Shown: one piece after another, positions 48,666-59,796 of the stretch
Layout: each line of letters opens with the position of its first letter
Position numbering within the stretch: position 1 is the stretch's first letter
NCBI GenBank assembly: GCA_026214975.1
Contig: JAOBSW010000740.1
Span: forward strand, 58,940 to 122,939
Direction of reading: 5' to 3'
Origin: Gentiana macrophylla
Lineage: Eukaryota > Streptophyta > Magnoliopsida > Gentianales > Gentianaceae
DNA: 64,000 bases
Position numbers and translations under genes: made by a program
Notes under the pieces: model-generated
The model's database searches: none
What the model was told of the DNA's origin: nothing
The model's input: the letters and a program-made list of their open reading frames with translations, nothing else

Positions 48666-50407
48666 TGTTGGAAATAAAATTTATGTTTTGATGATAATTC
48701 ATCTTATGTGTTAAAATATTATCTTAACCCCATTGATGAAGTGTCAAGCCACCGTTATAGTGGAAAGCTAAAAGATGTCTAGAATCGAATGTATAAGTTT
48801 TACTGTAGTCCGATATTTGTATAGGTTACACGCATAAGCACTATAATTATTAGTTTGTCGTGAAATCAAAACCGGAAATCATTTAGAAAATCGAAATCAT
48901 CGAGACAAGCAAATCGACTTGTAATACACCTACATGAAATCAAGAAGGTAAGTTCACGAGAGTTACGCATTTAGTTGACTTATCTAAAAGATCAAGAATC
49001 GAGGTTCAAACTCGCTTATTGAAGAATGAAGAATCGAGGGTTCAAACTTAGTTATTGAAGAATGAAGAATCGAGGGTTCAAACTCGCCATGAAGATTACA
49101 AGTCGAGACAAGAAAGTTGGACTTCGTGCAAGATTGTGGTGACTCGAATCGACTTTATGGATCTTGTATGAAGACCTAAGAATCATAAGGACAATGAATT
49201 CTTAGATGATAATGAATCATGGTGTACTGATTAAGTCAATTATAATCGATGAAAACAGAGTACTGCTATTTAAAGAAGAGTAAAATCTCGCGCACGCTTC
49301 AAGTCGCTAGGAATCGAAAAAGAAAAACTCAAGACAAAACCGATAAGGAAACTCGCTTTATAAGTCACCATCCAACAAATCGAAAAGTACAGCTGAACGC
49401 TGTAAAGAAAACAACTTCATTGGATGAGTTATCGACACACGCCAGAACGGTCGTAAAATATAGCCGCTGCAAGATAGACATTGATATAATTCAAATTGAA
49501 GCCGTATGAACGCTGGACTTCACACTATAAATAAGACTTTGCACCAACAACAAAATATATAGAAAAGAGCATATACAAGAATCAACAAGCAATTTTGTGC
49601 ATAAGTCTATTCTATTCGAATTGCTATCATCTCCTAACTATAACAAGATCATATCTAGTATTTCTTCAAGTGTTCAAGCTACAAAGAATTTATCAAGAAT
49701 CCAACACTTTGAATAACCACAAACAAGAATCAACTTATTGATTCTCACCAACCTTGATTCTACATCAAAGGTTTTAGATCGTGAAGCAAACCGAAGGTTT
49801 CGCCATGACAAGCAGACAAGCAAGCCGGGCAGATCGTGTTTGTGGTGGTAGTCGGTGAAGAGGCAATCCTACCTCTAATGACCAGTGGTTCAAGCATTTG
49901 AAGAGCAAAGCATTTACCGTTTCTACAATCGTTAGATAGTGAAGTTGTGGATTAGCCAAGGACTATTGTTTAGACTTTTGTAACAAGCCACCTCAAGAAA
50001 TTTAGTGGAATTTTTCTCCGCACCACGTGGGAAGATAGACGTAAAGGATTACACCACCTGAACCTCTATAATATCCACCTTATTTACTTTACGCATTTAT
50101 TTATTTATTCAAAGATTTACTTATCGTGATTGTGATACTTGATTGTTATACTCCTCACAAATACAACTCGACATTCACTGTAATTCGCCACAACACTCTC
50201 GCCATAATAGAATAACAAGATCAAGAAAAAGGTTAAACATATCCGCTGCCGTTGACTAGCTACTTAAGTCGTTGATTTAATTCGCTTTGTCGTTTAACTC
50301 ACACAAGTTTTTAATCGAACCTTAATTTGCTTTAAATACGCTTCAGTGACAAGTTTATTCACCCCCCCCCCCTCTAAACTTGTGTTAGCCTTTCCAAGGG
50401 ACCAACA
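48666..50407 (+). repeat. 3' LTR of element G
   Basis: Begins TGTTGGAAATAAAATTTATG and ends GGGACCAACA. TATA box at 49526-49533. The hairpin at 50349-50383 has perfect 9-base arms around an 11-base C-run. Confidence 0.9.
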
Positions 50408-52051
50408 AAACCGGATTTAAAACAAATTAAGGTTCGCTTAAACTTGTGTGGAGTTGTCGATTGTTTCGAAGTTTAAGTCAAACTGACTTAAGCAACAACT
50501 GAGTAAACCGGCAGCGGATATATTTAGCCTTTATAAAATATAAGTTAACAAATAGCTTAATGACTTGATTTCTGAACGAAAACTAGATAAGTATAACTGC
50601 AATAAAGTAAATGAATACGTAAAGTAAATAAACAAGAATTATAGAGGTTCCAGGTGGTGTAATCCTATACGTCCTCTCTTCCCCTGTGATGCAGAGGAAA
50701 ATTCCACTAGAACTTCTTTGAGATGGCCCGGTTACAAAGAGTCCTAAAATGATAGTCCTTGACTAATCCCTTGCTTCACTATCTAAACACTTGTAGAATG
50801 TATAGAATTGTCGCTTCTTCAATTGTTTGAAACACTGGTCCTTGAGGGTTGAATTGCCTCTTCACCAATCATCACAACCACGCCTATCCGATCGCACTCA
50901 ACTATCCTTCACACCTTCTGGTGTTTCATAGTCTCAAACCTTGATAAAATCAAAGTTGAGACTTGAATCAATAACTATGATTCAATTGTGACTGGAGCTT
51001 TTCTTCTAGATGAGTAAATTATGCTCGGCTCTATACTTCTTCAAATGAGTGATCTTGATTTTCCTTGAATGCTTAAGAATCACTTGAAGATTTTTCTTGA
51101 TCTTGCAATAAAGTATTTAGCAGGAATTCTTTTGAAATTGGTTTCCCCTTTAATTTTATCTTTCTTGACTAGATTGATTATTTTTAATTCTTCCCGCCTC
51201 CCTTTTTCACCCACTTTGATGTTGTGTAAGTAGTCTATTTATAGGGGTTCATCTAACGCTCATCCCGCTTGAATCTTATAACGGCTATAATTTCTCGAAT
51301 CGCTCGACCGCCAAGAGTTCATCCAATAAAATCGCCTCTATAACGCTCGACCGCATTTTATCGCCTTGTTGATGATCGGATATAAAACCGAAGTTTCTTA
51401 TCGCTTTATATTGAGTTTATCACTTGTCGCTTTGATCGACTTGGAGCATTAATCGAGATTTTTCTTTCTTCAAATATCGCATCTACTTACAACTCGATTA
51501 TAATTGACTTTAATCAGAGTACACCATAAGAAAATATATTCTAAGAATTCATTGTCCTTATGATTCTTAGGTCTTCATAAAAGATCCATAAAGTCGCTCA
51601 GTCACCACAATCTTGCCTCAAGTCTAACTTCATAGTCTCGACTTGTAATCTTCATAATCGAGTTTGAACCTCGCTTCTTCAATCTTTCAGAATCGAAGTT
51701 TAGACCCTCGCTTCAGTTTTCTAGATAAGCCAATCGAGTCAGGTCCTCAAATAACTTATCTTCTTTAGTTTTACGTTGGTGTGTGCTCTACTTTAATCGA
51801 TTTCCGCCACGCTAACTCGCTTCTTGTTCACTCGCGCTTGTTATCTCGGGCACACGACCTAGAAATATTACAAAGGCTTGTCCTGATTTAACCTATACAA
51901 GTATCGACTCTATTAATTCCTATACATTGACATCTAGACATCTTTTGCTTTGCACTATAACAAATGAAGTTATGACACTTCATCAATGGGGTTTTAATCA
52001 AGACTAAATAAGTGATGAATCATCATCAAAACATAAATTTTATTTCCAACA
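50408..52051 (-). repeat. 5' LTR of element C, right piece
   Basis: Resumes the C LTR after element G with CCGGATTTAAAACAAATT, matching the left LTR from about 31528, and ends TTTTATTTCCAACA at 52051. The minus-strand TATA box is at 51236-51243. Target duplication AAAGA follows at 52052-52056. Confidence 0.9.
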
Positions 52052-52282
52052 AAAGAGAATTATTAAGTCGTGACTCTCATTATCATGAAGCCGCCTCATC
52101 TCAAGCTCATGTAAGTGTCTACAAGCAAATCTGCATCAAGGATATTCCCATGATGCAATCGAAGATCTCGGGGCACAAATGAATCAAATCGAGAGAAATT
52201 GGAAGGATTAAAAGTGATCATCGAAAGTCTGATGCAGACTCTACAACAAAAGCTCTACAACTTACATGAATTTATTGGAACA
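52052..52282 (+). pseudogene. Element F ORF2, continuation after element C
   Basis: Resumes directly after the AAAGA duplication with REL-type charged sequence (SSQAHVSVYKQICIKDI, 52110-52155). It has no recognised domain and stops are frequent. It ends at a junction with an LTR fragment near 52283. Confidence 0.45.
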
Positions 52283-52603
52283 AAGATGTAATCGATACAT
52301 AGGAGACTTAAATTTTATCGACACATATATTGCATAAAAGGCTTGATATTATCCGTTGTGTTAGTTCGGGCTTATAGCATCACCAAATCGAATTAGCTAA
52401 CTCCTACACAGATTAAAGGGGTCGAATAAAATCGAATCGAGTCATATGATGGATCGCTTTGATAGTTCGGGGCTTGAGTTTAATAGAAACTCGCCTCCCG
52501 GGTACTTTTAGTTTTGGAAATGTTTTTGGTGACAAGTTTGTTCACCCCCCCACCCTCTAAAATGTGTTAGCCTTTCCAAGGACCAACAATTGGTATCTGA
52601 TCA
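52283..52603 (+). repeat. Partial LTR end plus PBS inside element F
   Basis: ATGTAATCGATACATAGGAG to AAGGACCAACA matches the last 305 bases of the F 5' LTR (28943-29239), and ATTGGTATCTGATC follows as a PBS-like site. The rest of an LTR is missing, so this is a recombination or template-switch scar or a truncated second copy. Confidence 0.75.
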
Positions 52604-53370
52604 ACTATCATCACATTGCACAAGTTATTTGAAGAAAGCTTTTGCATATCTTCAAACAAGGGGGAAGATAAAGCTGAAGGTGATGCTGATGCTGATAAAA
52701 CTGAAAGAGCTGAAGAAATCTATGCCAAGTTGTTGGTTAAAGAACAAGACAAACAAGTAGATGCTTACATACTTGCTATTCAACAAAATGGAGAAGCAGC
52801 TTGATAACTGATTCAAGAGCTAATTGCGTAAGAAACCTTTGAAGAAACAAGAACGAGAAAGATGAAGAAGCCTCGCTAAAGTTGTGTTGAACATCGTGAA
52901 GAAGCTTGCAATTTGTGTCGATTGAAAGAAAATTTAAAGGCGTATGAAGGCAAAGAGATAGAAACCGAGGGGAAGTCAAATTAAACCAGAGGGAAAAGTC
53001 AAAGTGAAAGACATAACTTGATGTCAAAAGAAGAAGAGAAGACAATGGATGAGGAAATTAAAGAGATCTTGATGAAACTCAAAACCAAGATAACGTAAGA
53101 GTTAATCGGTTGATCAATGAATACTTGGAAATCAAGCCCGTAGATAATGAATCAAGAGAAGAAGGAAAGGCAAGAAGACTTCTAGAAACTAAAAGAATCA
53201 TTTTCCTTGGAAAAATATGTCGATTTGGAAAAAGAAAATTGTAATCAATCCAGCTTATTGAGTTCGCTGGCAATAAATTCAGCTTGTTCTTAGTTTGTTA
53301 TTTTAGTTTGTTATGATTTCTTGCATTATTCTCTTATTATTGCTTTTAGTGAGGGTTATGATACATCATC
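52604..53370 (+). pseudogene. ORF2-like C-terminal remnant in element F
   Basis: The frame at 52616-52803 gives LHKLFEESFCISSNKGED, ADADKTERAEEIYAKLLVKE and more charged sequence. It is probably coiled coil and resembles the C-terminal style of ORF2 in B and C. Downstream to the PPT lies charged, Lys/Glu-rich sequence broken by stops. Whether it belongs to F itself or to the truncated copy at 52283 cannot be decided. Confidence 0.4.
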
Positions 53371-55084
53371 AAAAAGGGGAAATTGTTGGAAATAATATTT
53401 TGTTTTGATGATGATTTATCACGATTTAATAAGTTCACTTACAACCCATGATGATGAAGTCATAACTAATCGTTAGAGAAAAGTAAATAAAAGAAGAAGC
53501 AAGAAATGGTCTCAGAGAAAATGTATAAGTTGTATCTAGAGTCCTAAAATTTGTATAGTTGTTTCTGCATAAGCCTTGTAATAGATAGAACTAGGCGTAA
53601 CAGCTGAGTCACAAAGAAGAAAACTCGAGTATACATATGAAGAATCGAGGATCGATCACCATAAGAAAACTAAAGAAGATAAGTTTGCCGAGGGACATGC
53701 ACTGGGCTGGCTTATCTAAGATTGAAGAACTGAGGGAAACAGACTCGGCTTATCGAAGATCAAGAACCGAGGTGGCAAACTCGCTAGAAGCGGATTAAGT
53801 CATGATTATAAGTCAGGATTCAGGCAAGTCTGTGGTGACCTGAAATAGAACTACAGATCATGTAAAGCTGAATAATCTTGAGGACAAAGATTATCAGTTT
53901 CCAAGAAAAGAAGAAACTGAATGGTGTACTCGACTTAGTCAATCAAGTCCGATGTCAAGGATGTAAGGTACTCAAAGTGTTGAAGAAGAGTAGAAAATCG
54001 AGGTAAGGCCTTGTTGAATTTTGAAATAACAAAGCGACAAAAGGTCGTACATGTGAACGTTGGCTAAACGACAATGTAATGGCTATAAAAGTAATCTGAC
54101 CGTTACATTGCCCCTATAAATACACAAAGGAAAGCACTTGAGAAAGAGAGATCTGAAAAAGAAAAAAAGCTTTACAAGCATATATCCAAAGATCCAGATC
54201 CAGAAAATCGAATTGCCCTCAAGATTACAAAGAAATATCCAGTAACCCATTAAAGGAGAAGAAGGCATCTTGAAGCTGCAACGCCATATCCAATAGAAGC
54301 AGACAGCTCACTGAATTAATCTCTTGATTAATTATAAACCTAACCTTTGTGAAAAAGGGTTGGTTGTGCATAGTTTGAGGAGAGCAACTTCACCTTTCCT
54401 CATACGGTTGCAACTTGGTTTCCACAGTTGTTGGTGCGCTTTATGCATCGTGTTTGTGTTAGTGGTGAGTCGGGTGAAGGAGTCATTCTACTCCAAGGAT
54501 TAGTGTGCAGAGTGAAGTGGAGCAATATTATCTTTCTTCATTATGTGTAGACAAAGTGAAACTAGGTGTCGTGGAAGGATCGCTATTGGGCTAGATTTTG
54601 TAACAGCTTATCTCAAGATTCTAGTGATACCTCCTACACCACAGAGAAGGGAGACGACGATGATTACACCACCCGGAACTTCCATAAACAAATTTTGTGT
54701 TGTTTTACTTTACGTATTTATATTTATTGCATAATCATTTTATCACTACACTCTGCAAACATTAGACACTGAGTCAGCACAGAACTGATACATAGGAGAC
54801 TTAAATCTTTACTGACACATCTATTGCATAAAAGGCTTGATATTATCCGCTGCAAGTTAGTTTAGTTATAGCATCAACCAAACTGAATTAGCCTACTCCT
54901 ACACATGATTAAAGGGGCTGGAACGAAACTGAAATGAGTCATATGATGGATCAGTTTGATAGTTCAGTTTGAGTTTAATAGAAACTCAGTTCCTGGGGTA
55001 CTTTCAGTTTTGGGAAAGTTTTTGGTGACAAGTTTATTCACCACACCCCTCTAAACTTGTGTTAGCCTTTCCAAGGGACCAACA
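53371..55084 (+). repeat. PPT and 3' LTR of element F
   Basis: PPT AAAAAGGGGAAAT at 53371-53383. The LTR (53384-55084) begins TGTTGGAAATAATATTTTG and ends GGGACCAACA. TATA box at 54115-54122. Hairpin at 55028-55060 with perfect 9-base arms. CATCATCAAAA (53364-53374) pairs perfectly with TTTTGATGATG (53403-53413). Confidence 0.9.
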
Positions 55085-55735
55085 CACTCCATGGAGGAAA
55101 ATAAAAACGAATGATCTAATATGGAAAAGAGATTAGACAGTGTCAAAAAGGATTGCCGTGACACTTTGATCAAAATCAGTAAAACCTCCATTGAAACAGA
55201 TGCTAGGAAAACTGAGATTCAGGAGAGACTGAAAGGCATTGTTACTAATGTGCATGACATAATGCTTTTACTCGAAAATACCATAAGAGACTCAGTGCAC
55301 AAACCATATTGGCATCAAATCAACAACACTTGATTTCTTATATGAGAAGCTTGATTCTTAAAGATGATGTCAATAAGGGGGAAAGTCTGGATATTTTAAA
55401 AGTCAATGCATCCAAAATTCCTGAAGTTCTTGAATGTATAGATGAGAAACTGGTTGAACTCAGGAAAGCCAGATGAGACATGGATGATAAAGAAATGAAG
55501 CTTATTGCAATGTTTTCTGAACCAACTGAGAAGAGATTTTGTTTCGATTCACAACTTTATAGCATTTTCAGAGAACTACCCACAAAAGAAGGTGAATCAA
55601 GAGAACAAGCCTTAGAAAGTTTTCTAATCATGCAGAAAGTCCTTGCTCATTACTAGAATAAACAGAACAAATGGGAAAGAAACGGTATGCTACGTGTAGT
55701 CGAGAAGAAAGTTGAATAAATTAACTGAAGTTTGT
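55085..55735 (+). pseudogene. Element B ORF2, C-terminal part
   Basis: Continues ORF2 after element F with MEKRLDSVKKDCRDTLIKIS and LLLENTIRDSVHKPYWHQ (55121-55330), probably coiled coil. EVLECIDEKLVELRKAR (55420-55470) aligns with EVLTNVDDKVNELKKAR of element C, and LAHY-NKQNKWERNGML (55645-55690) with IHYWNKARKWEKNGTL. These matches place the piece and show that the C-terminus is conserved between B and C. Stops at 55331 and elsewhere. Confidence 0.65.
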
Positions 55736-56131
55736 CAAAGATTTATCAAGACAAGCCTACCAAAGGAAAAGTTAAGGAAAATTGTGTTCATATTTGCAAT
55801 TTTGTTTAAGATCAATTTTTTCGAAAGCACAATATGACCAATTCATGGAATGTCCGCTAATATAAACGGGATTGAGAATAGCTTCAACAAATCTTGCCAT
55901 GAAAGAAATTGTCGAATCGAATGACAAGAAAATTGAAGGAACTAACCAAGGAAAGGGAAAGGAAGTCAAACTTAGTTTATTTTCATATATTGTTGTATTT
56001 TAGAACTATGTACTCAGAATCAAGATCAACGATAAAAACTCGCTTCTCGGTTCTTGTGTTTTTAGTGTTTTGTCTTTATCTTTTGCATTGCTTTTAAGGA
56101 GGGTGTTGACATCATCTAAAAGTGGGGAAAT
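55736..56131 (+). other. 3' untranslated region and PPT of element B
   Basis: About 380 bases without recognised coding sequence. PPT AAAAGTGGGGAAAT at 56118-56131. Confidence 0.7.
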
Positions 56132-57826
56132 TGTTGGAAATAAAATTTATGTTTTGATGATGATTTATCAGCTTATTCGGGCTTATTGTTTTTAACACCA
56201 TTGATGAAGTGTCATAGATAGTGTTATAAAGGCAAAGCAAAAAGATGTCTAGATATTAATGTATAGGATTTAATAGAGTCCTGATATTTGTATAAGTAAA
56301 TCGCATAAGCATTGTAATAGTTCTAGAATCAGAACTGAGAAAATGAGTAACTAACTTGATGAGACAATGAAAACTGAGTTCACAATTGAAGATTGAGAAA
56401 CTGACTCTAAAAGAAAATCATAGCACACTTATAGAAATCGAAGAATGTAAGTTCGCCGAGGACACAGACTGCTGACTTATCTGAAGTCAAGACCGAGGGG
56501 ACAAACTCACTAAGAAGGCCAATGGACCTGCACTCAAGCTTATTGAAGAACTAAGAACCAAGTGGATTCAAACTCGCTTTATGAAGACAAAAGCCGAGAT
56601 CAGAAGTTAGAATTCAAGCAAGATTGTGATGACTTGAATCGACTCTATAGTTCTTGTAATGAAGACCTAAGATACATAACGACAATGTTATCTTGGATAA
56701 TTTATATGATATGGTGTACTCTGATTAAGTCAGTTATAATCGATGAAGAAAAGAGTAATCGAGTTTTTAAGAAGAGTAAAACCTAGTTAATGCTCTTAAA
56801 GTCGAAAACCGACTAGATCACAAAAGATCGCCTCAAGTCGGGTTATAAAAATTGAAGAAGAATCGACTGCTATAAAGAAAATAATTTTATTGATACACAG
56901 AATTCCGTAAAGCGACACCGACATTCAAATGTAATAAGGTGACCACCAATAGTTATAAGGATTCAAATTCAAACGTTAGAATACCCCTATAAATAGGTCA
57001 CTTCTACCTCAAGAAGAGGTGCGGAGTTCTAAGGAAAAAGATATCAAGAAAGTTTTTAGAAAGGGGAACGTGAATTAAAAAGAACTCCTGCTTTGTGCTT
57101 TATTGCAAGACCAAGATATCTTCAAAGTGTTCTAAGCATTCAAGGAAGCATCAAGATCAAACACTTGAAGAAAACAGAGCTTGACCAAATCATATACATG
57201 GGCAGTTAAGATGCTCAAATCACAAGTTGAATCATAGTTATTGATTCAAGTCTCAACTTTGATTTTATCAAAGGTTTTAGATCGTGAAACACCAAGAAGT
57301 GTGTGTGAAGACAAGCTTGAGTCATAAACAAGAAACTGTTTGTGATGAGTCGTGAAGAGGCAATACAACCCTTCAAGGACCAAAAGCAGCAAGCAAGCCA
57401 GAGCAAAGAATCCCACATGTTCTATAGTGGCTTAGATAGTGAAACTAGTGGATTAGTGAAGGACTATCGCTTAGGACTTTTTGTAACCGATCTACCTCAA
57501 AGAGTTCTAGTGGAATTTTCCCCACATCACACGGGAAGAGAGGACCGACATGATTACACCACCTGAACCTCTATAAATTCTATCCTATTTATTTATTTAC
57601 ATCATGCATTTATTGCTTTATAATTTGTATGACATCGATCACACACTCAAAGAAACATAAGAAATCGAGTCAAAGACAACATTTCATTTTACCTTACAAA
57701 TCGATAAATGAAGTTTTACAAAAGGCATTAAAATATCCACGCCGTTAACTCGTATAAGCATAAGTCACCCCGGATTATACTCATCTAAGTTAGCTTAACT
57801 CCACACAAGTTTGTATTTGAACTCAC
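56132..57826 (+). repeat. 3' LTR of element B, truncated
   Basis: Begins TGTTGGAAATAAAATTTATG and follows the 5' LTR up to GTATTTGAACTCA near 57826. The last ~75 bases, with hairpin and CCAACA end, are missing. TATA box at 56988-56995. Confidence 0.9.
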
Positions 57827-58085
57827 CATCCTTTTGTCACCGGTTCTACAGCAAAGTACTTTTCGAATAGTAACATACTGATGCAAAGAATTGGTCCCAA
57901 ACCTTCTTTGTTTGGCGGAGCATTCTTGATGGACGTGACTCTTAAAAGCAGGCTTCACATGGGGTGAGAGTTGGAGCCTTGATTAAAGTCTATTTGGATA
58001 CGTGGTTACCCTTGCCGCCCACATTCCGGTAGTCTCATCTCGCTTCTTCCCCGCCGACACAAAGTGAGGCACTCATGATAGTCAT
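57827..58085. other. Unassigned spacer between elements B and H
   Basis: No gene, LTR or repeat that I recognise. It is more GC-rich than its surroundings. It could be pre-insertion DNA or part of another element. Confidence 0.4.
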
Positions 58086-59796
58086 TGTTGGTCCCTTGAA
58101 AAGGCTTTGTTAAGTTTAGAGGGGGTGAATAAACTTAACACTTAAAACTTTGAGTTAACAAATTGCAACTTCAAAGAAATCACGATACTTCAGAGTTCTG
58201 TTGAGACTTCAAAGAGCTCTCGATAAACAAGAGTTCATCGATAGTTGATCTTGTCGAATTTGTGCAAATGGAATTATATCCAAATTAAGCCTTAATACTT
58301 GTTGTTAAATATGATACTAAGTACTAGATACTCAGAGTGCAAGTGTGTGATTTCAGCTTGCTTGATTCAGAGATTGATGAATGAAATAAACTAAGTGCGT
58401 AAAGTAAATGCGTAAAGTAAGAGGCAGATTTTATAGTGGTTCCAGTGATGTAATCTCGCTACCAACTCTTCTCCCGTGATGTTGGAGGAAATTCACCAGA
58501 GATCTTTGATGTAGTCGTTACAAAGATTCCTAAGTTGTTTGTCCTTCACCAATGACTATGGCTTCACAAACCTAAAATCGGGAACAGTAGGATTGTTGCT
58601 CCTAAGTCTTCCACTCGGTCCTTGAAGGGTAGGATTGCCTCTTCACCAGCCTCCACCACAAACAACAGTTTTTCACACACCCAATGATGCTTCACTGCCT
58701 TTCAAGAGGTTCTTTATAAAATAAAGATTGAATCAAGTAAATGATTCAAATATAAAGCAGCCTTGATTAGGATGATGTAATCGCAGCCTGCGCCTTCAAG
58801 TGTGTGATCTTGATATAGCTTGAATACATGATGCACTTGAAGAAATTCTCTAGATCACAGCCTTTATGCTCAATAAGTTCGCAGGTGTTTTTCAAATTTT
58901 GCATTTATCACTTAAAGTTTATCCAAAATTCATCCTCTTTTTTCCGAGTTGAAAGTCCTCTATTTATAGGTAGAATGCATGTGACTTGTATTTGAAATTC
59001 AAATGTGACTGCTCTTATTTTTGTCCCATCCGATATGCAACTGTCACTATTCATAGGATCGACAATCGCCGTAACCTTTTGACAAGCAAGGCAAATGGCC
59101 CACCCTTTGACTTGTATCCAATGGATAAAAATAAAAGTCATCCCAACGTCTTTTTAATCTCAGCCTTTGATTTTCTTGATAAGTCAGAGGTAGTTGGTTG
59201 TCCTCATCCATGTAATCTTCCAATAAACTTGAATTAATCGAGGTAATACATCAGCAGGTTCATGAGTCTGCTGAGATACCTATCAAGATGTCGATCATCA
59301 TATTATCAGATATAAAATACAATGCATTGATTACTTTTATCTAACTTTTATTTGTGAAGTTAGATTACATCATTTTAATGATAACTAAGTTCCAAACATC
59401 ATCCAACTTATAGAACTTAGACCTTCTATATAAGGTATATGTAATCGCTTTTAGTCATCATGCTGCACTTGCCTAAATTCCGATTCCATATCCTTGACTT
59501 TAAATACTAAGTTTGATCCCTTAGCCTTCATTTATCGAGTTTGAACTCTCACTTTTTAGCCTTCGGCCTTCAAATTTTTCAAAGCAGTTCTTGACAAGTC
59601 TCATGACCTATCTACCCCCATCGACTAGACTAGTCTCACGACAAGAGTCACCGACCATTACAAAGGCTTGTTTGATCAAACCTATTTGTGAATCAAACTC
59701 TAATAAACCTATACATTTAATCTAGACATCTTTTGCCTTTGCACTATAACAGCCTAGTATGGCACTCATCATCAAAACTAAGAAATAAGTCCAACA
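58086..59796 (-). repeat. 3' LTR of element H
   Basis: Plus strand TGTTGGTCCCTTGAAAAGG to AATAAGTCCAACA; 1711 bases. Minus-strand TATA box at 58961-58968. The hairpin arms are GTTAAGTTTA (58109-58118) and TAAACTTAAC (58130-58139), perfect over 10 bases but with a sequence different from the other elements. Confidence 0.9.

Larger units (their letters stand above)
38509..50407 (+). mobile_element. Element G: SIRE-like copia element with full gag-pol remnants and 3' ORF, innermost insertion
   Basis: 11.9 kb with two LTRs of 1758 and 1742 bases, PBS, PPT and near-perfect 5-base target duplication (AAACT/AAACC). Gag, protease, integrase, RT and RNase H are recognisable in copia order, followed by an extra ORF of about 2.4 kb, as in SIRE-type elements. 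It sits in the right LTR of element C, so it is the youngest insertion of the B-F-C-G series. Despite that, its coding frames are as broken as those of its hosts. Many breaks fall at sites where CTG or CAG would be expected (see findings), so the decay may be overstated. Confidence 0.9.
31463..52051 (-). mobile_element. Element C: inverted SIRE-like non-autonomous element inserted in element F
   Basis: On the minus strand the order is 5' LTR (52051 down to 50408, then 38508-38447), PBS (38446-38432), gag ends (38374-37110), spacer with TATA box, ORF2 (36720-33517), PPT (33180-33169) and 3' LTR (33168-31463). Each LTR is 1706 bases once element G is removed. The flanks are AAAGA on both sides (31458-31462 and 52052-52056), a perfect 5-base target duplication. 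The element lacks pol and is about 8.7 kb without G. It has the most complete ORF2 in the window and serves to order the pieces of B. Confidence 0.9.
27568..55084 (+). mobile_element. Element F: SIRE-like non-autonomous element inserted in ORF2 of element B
   Basis: It has a 5' LTR (27568-29239), PBS (29240-29253), gag ends (29347-30135), ORF2 (30462-31462 and onward), a PPT (53371-53383) and a 3' LTR (53384-55084). Element C interrupts it at 31463-52051. No pol is present. B ORF2 resumes at 55085, showing that F lies within B. The target duplication is unclear: TACAC precedes and CACTC follows, with ACAC(T) overlapping both ends. A stray LTR fragment lies inside F (52283-52589). Confidence 0.8.
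9932..57826 (+). mobile_element. Element B: SIRE-like non-autonomous LTR retrotransposon, outer host of the nest
   Basis: It has a 5' LTR (9932-11704), PBS (11705-11718), gag ends (12033-13300), ORF2 in three pieces (13760-15006, 26313-27567, 55085-55735), a PPT (56118-56131) and a 3' LTR truncated at about 57826. Elements D and F interrupt it. With these removed the element is about 9 kb and contains no protease, integrase or reverse transcriptase. The reading order of the ORF2 pieces is confirmed by the uninterrupted inverted homologue in element C (33517-36720). LTR start TGTTGGAAATAAAA, LTR end GGGACCAACA and PBS TTGGTATCGGAGC place it with SIRE/Maximus-type copia elements. The target duplication cannot be checked because the 3' end is lost. 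Confidence 0.8.

Noticed and set aside
27563..55089. Target duplication for element F
   Set aside because: TACAC and CACTC do not match. An overlapping ACACT would need an LTR edge off by one base, so I do not claim it.
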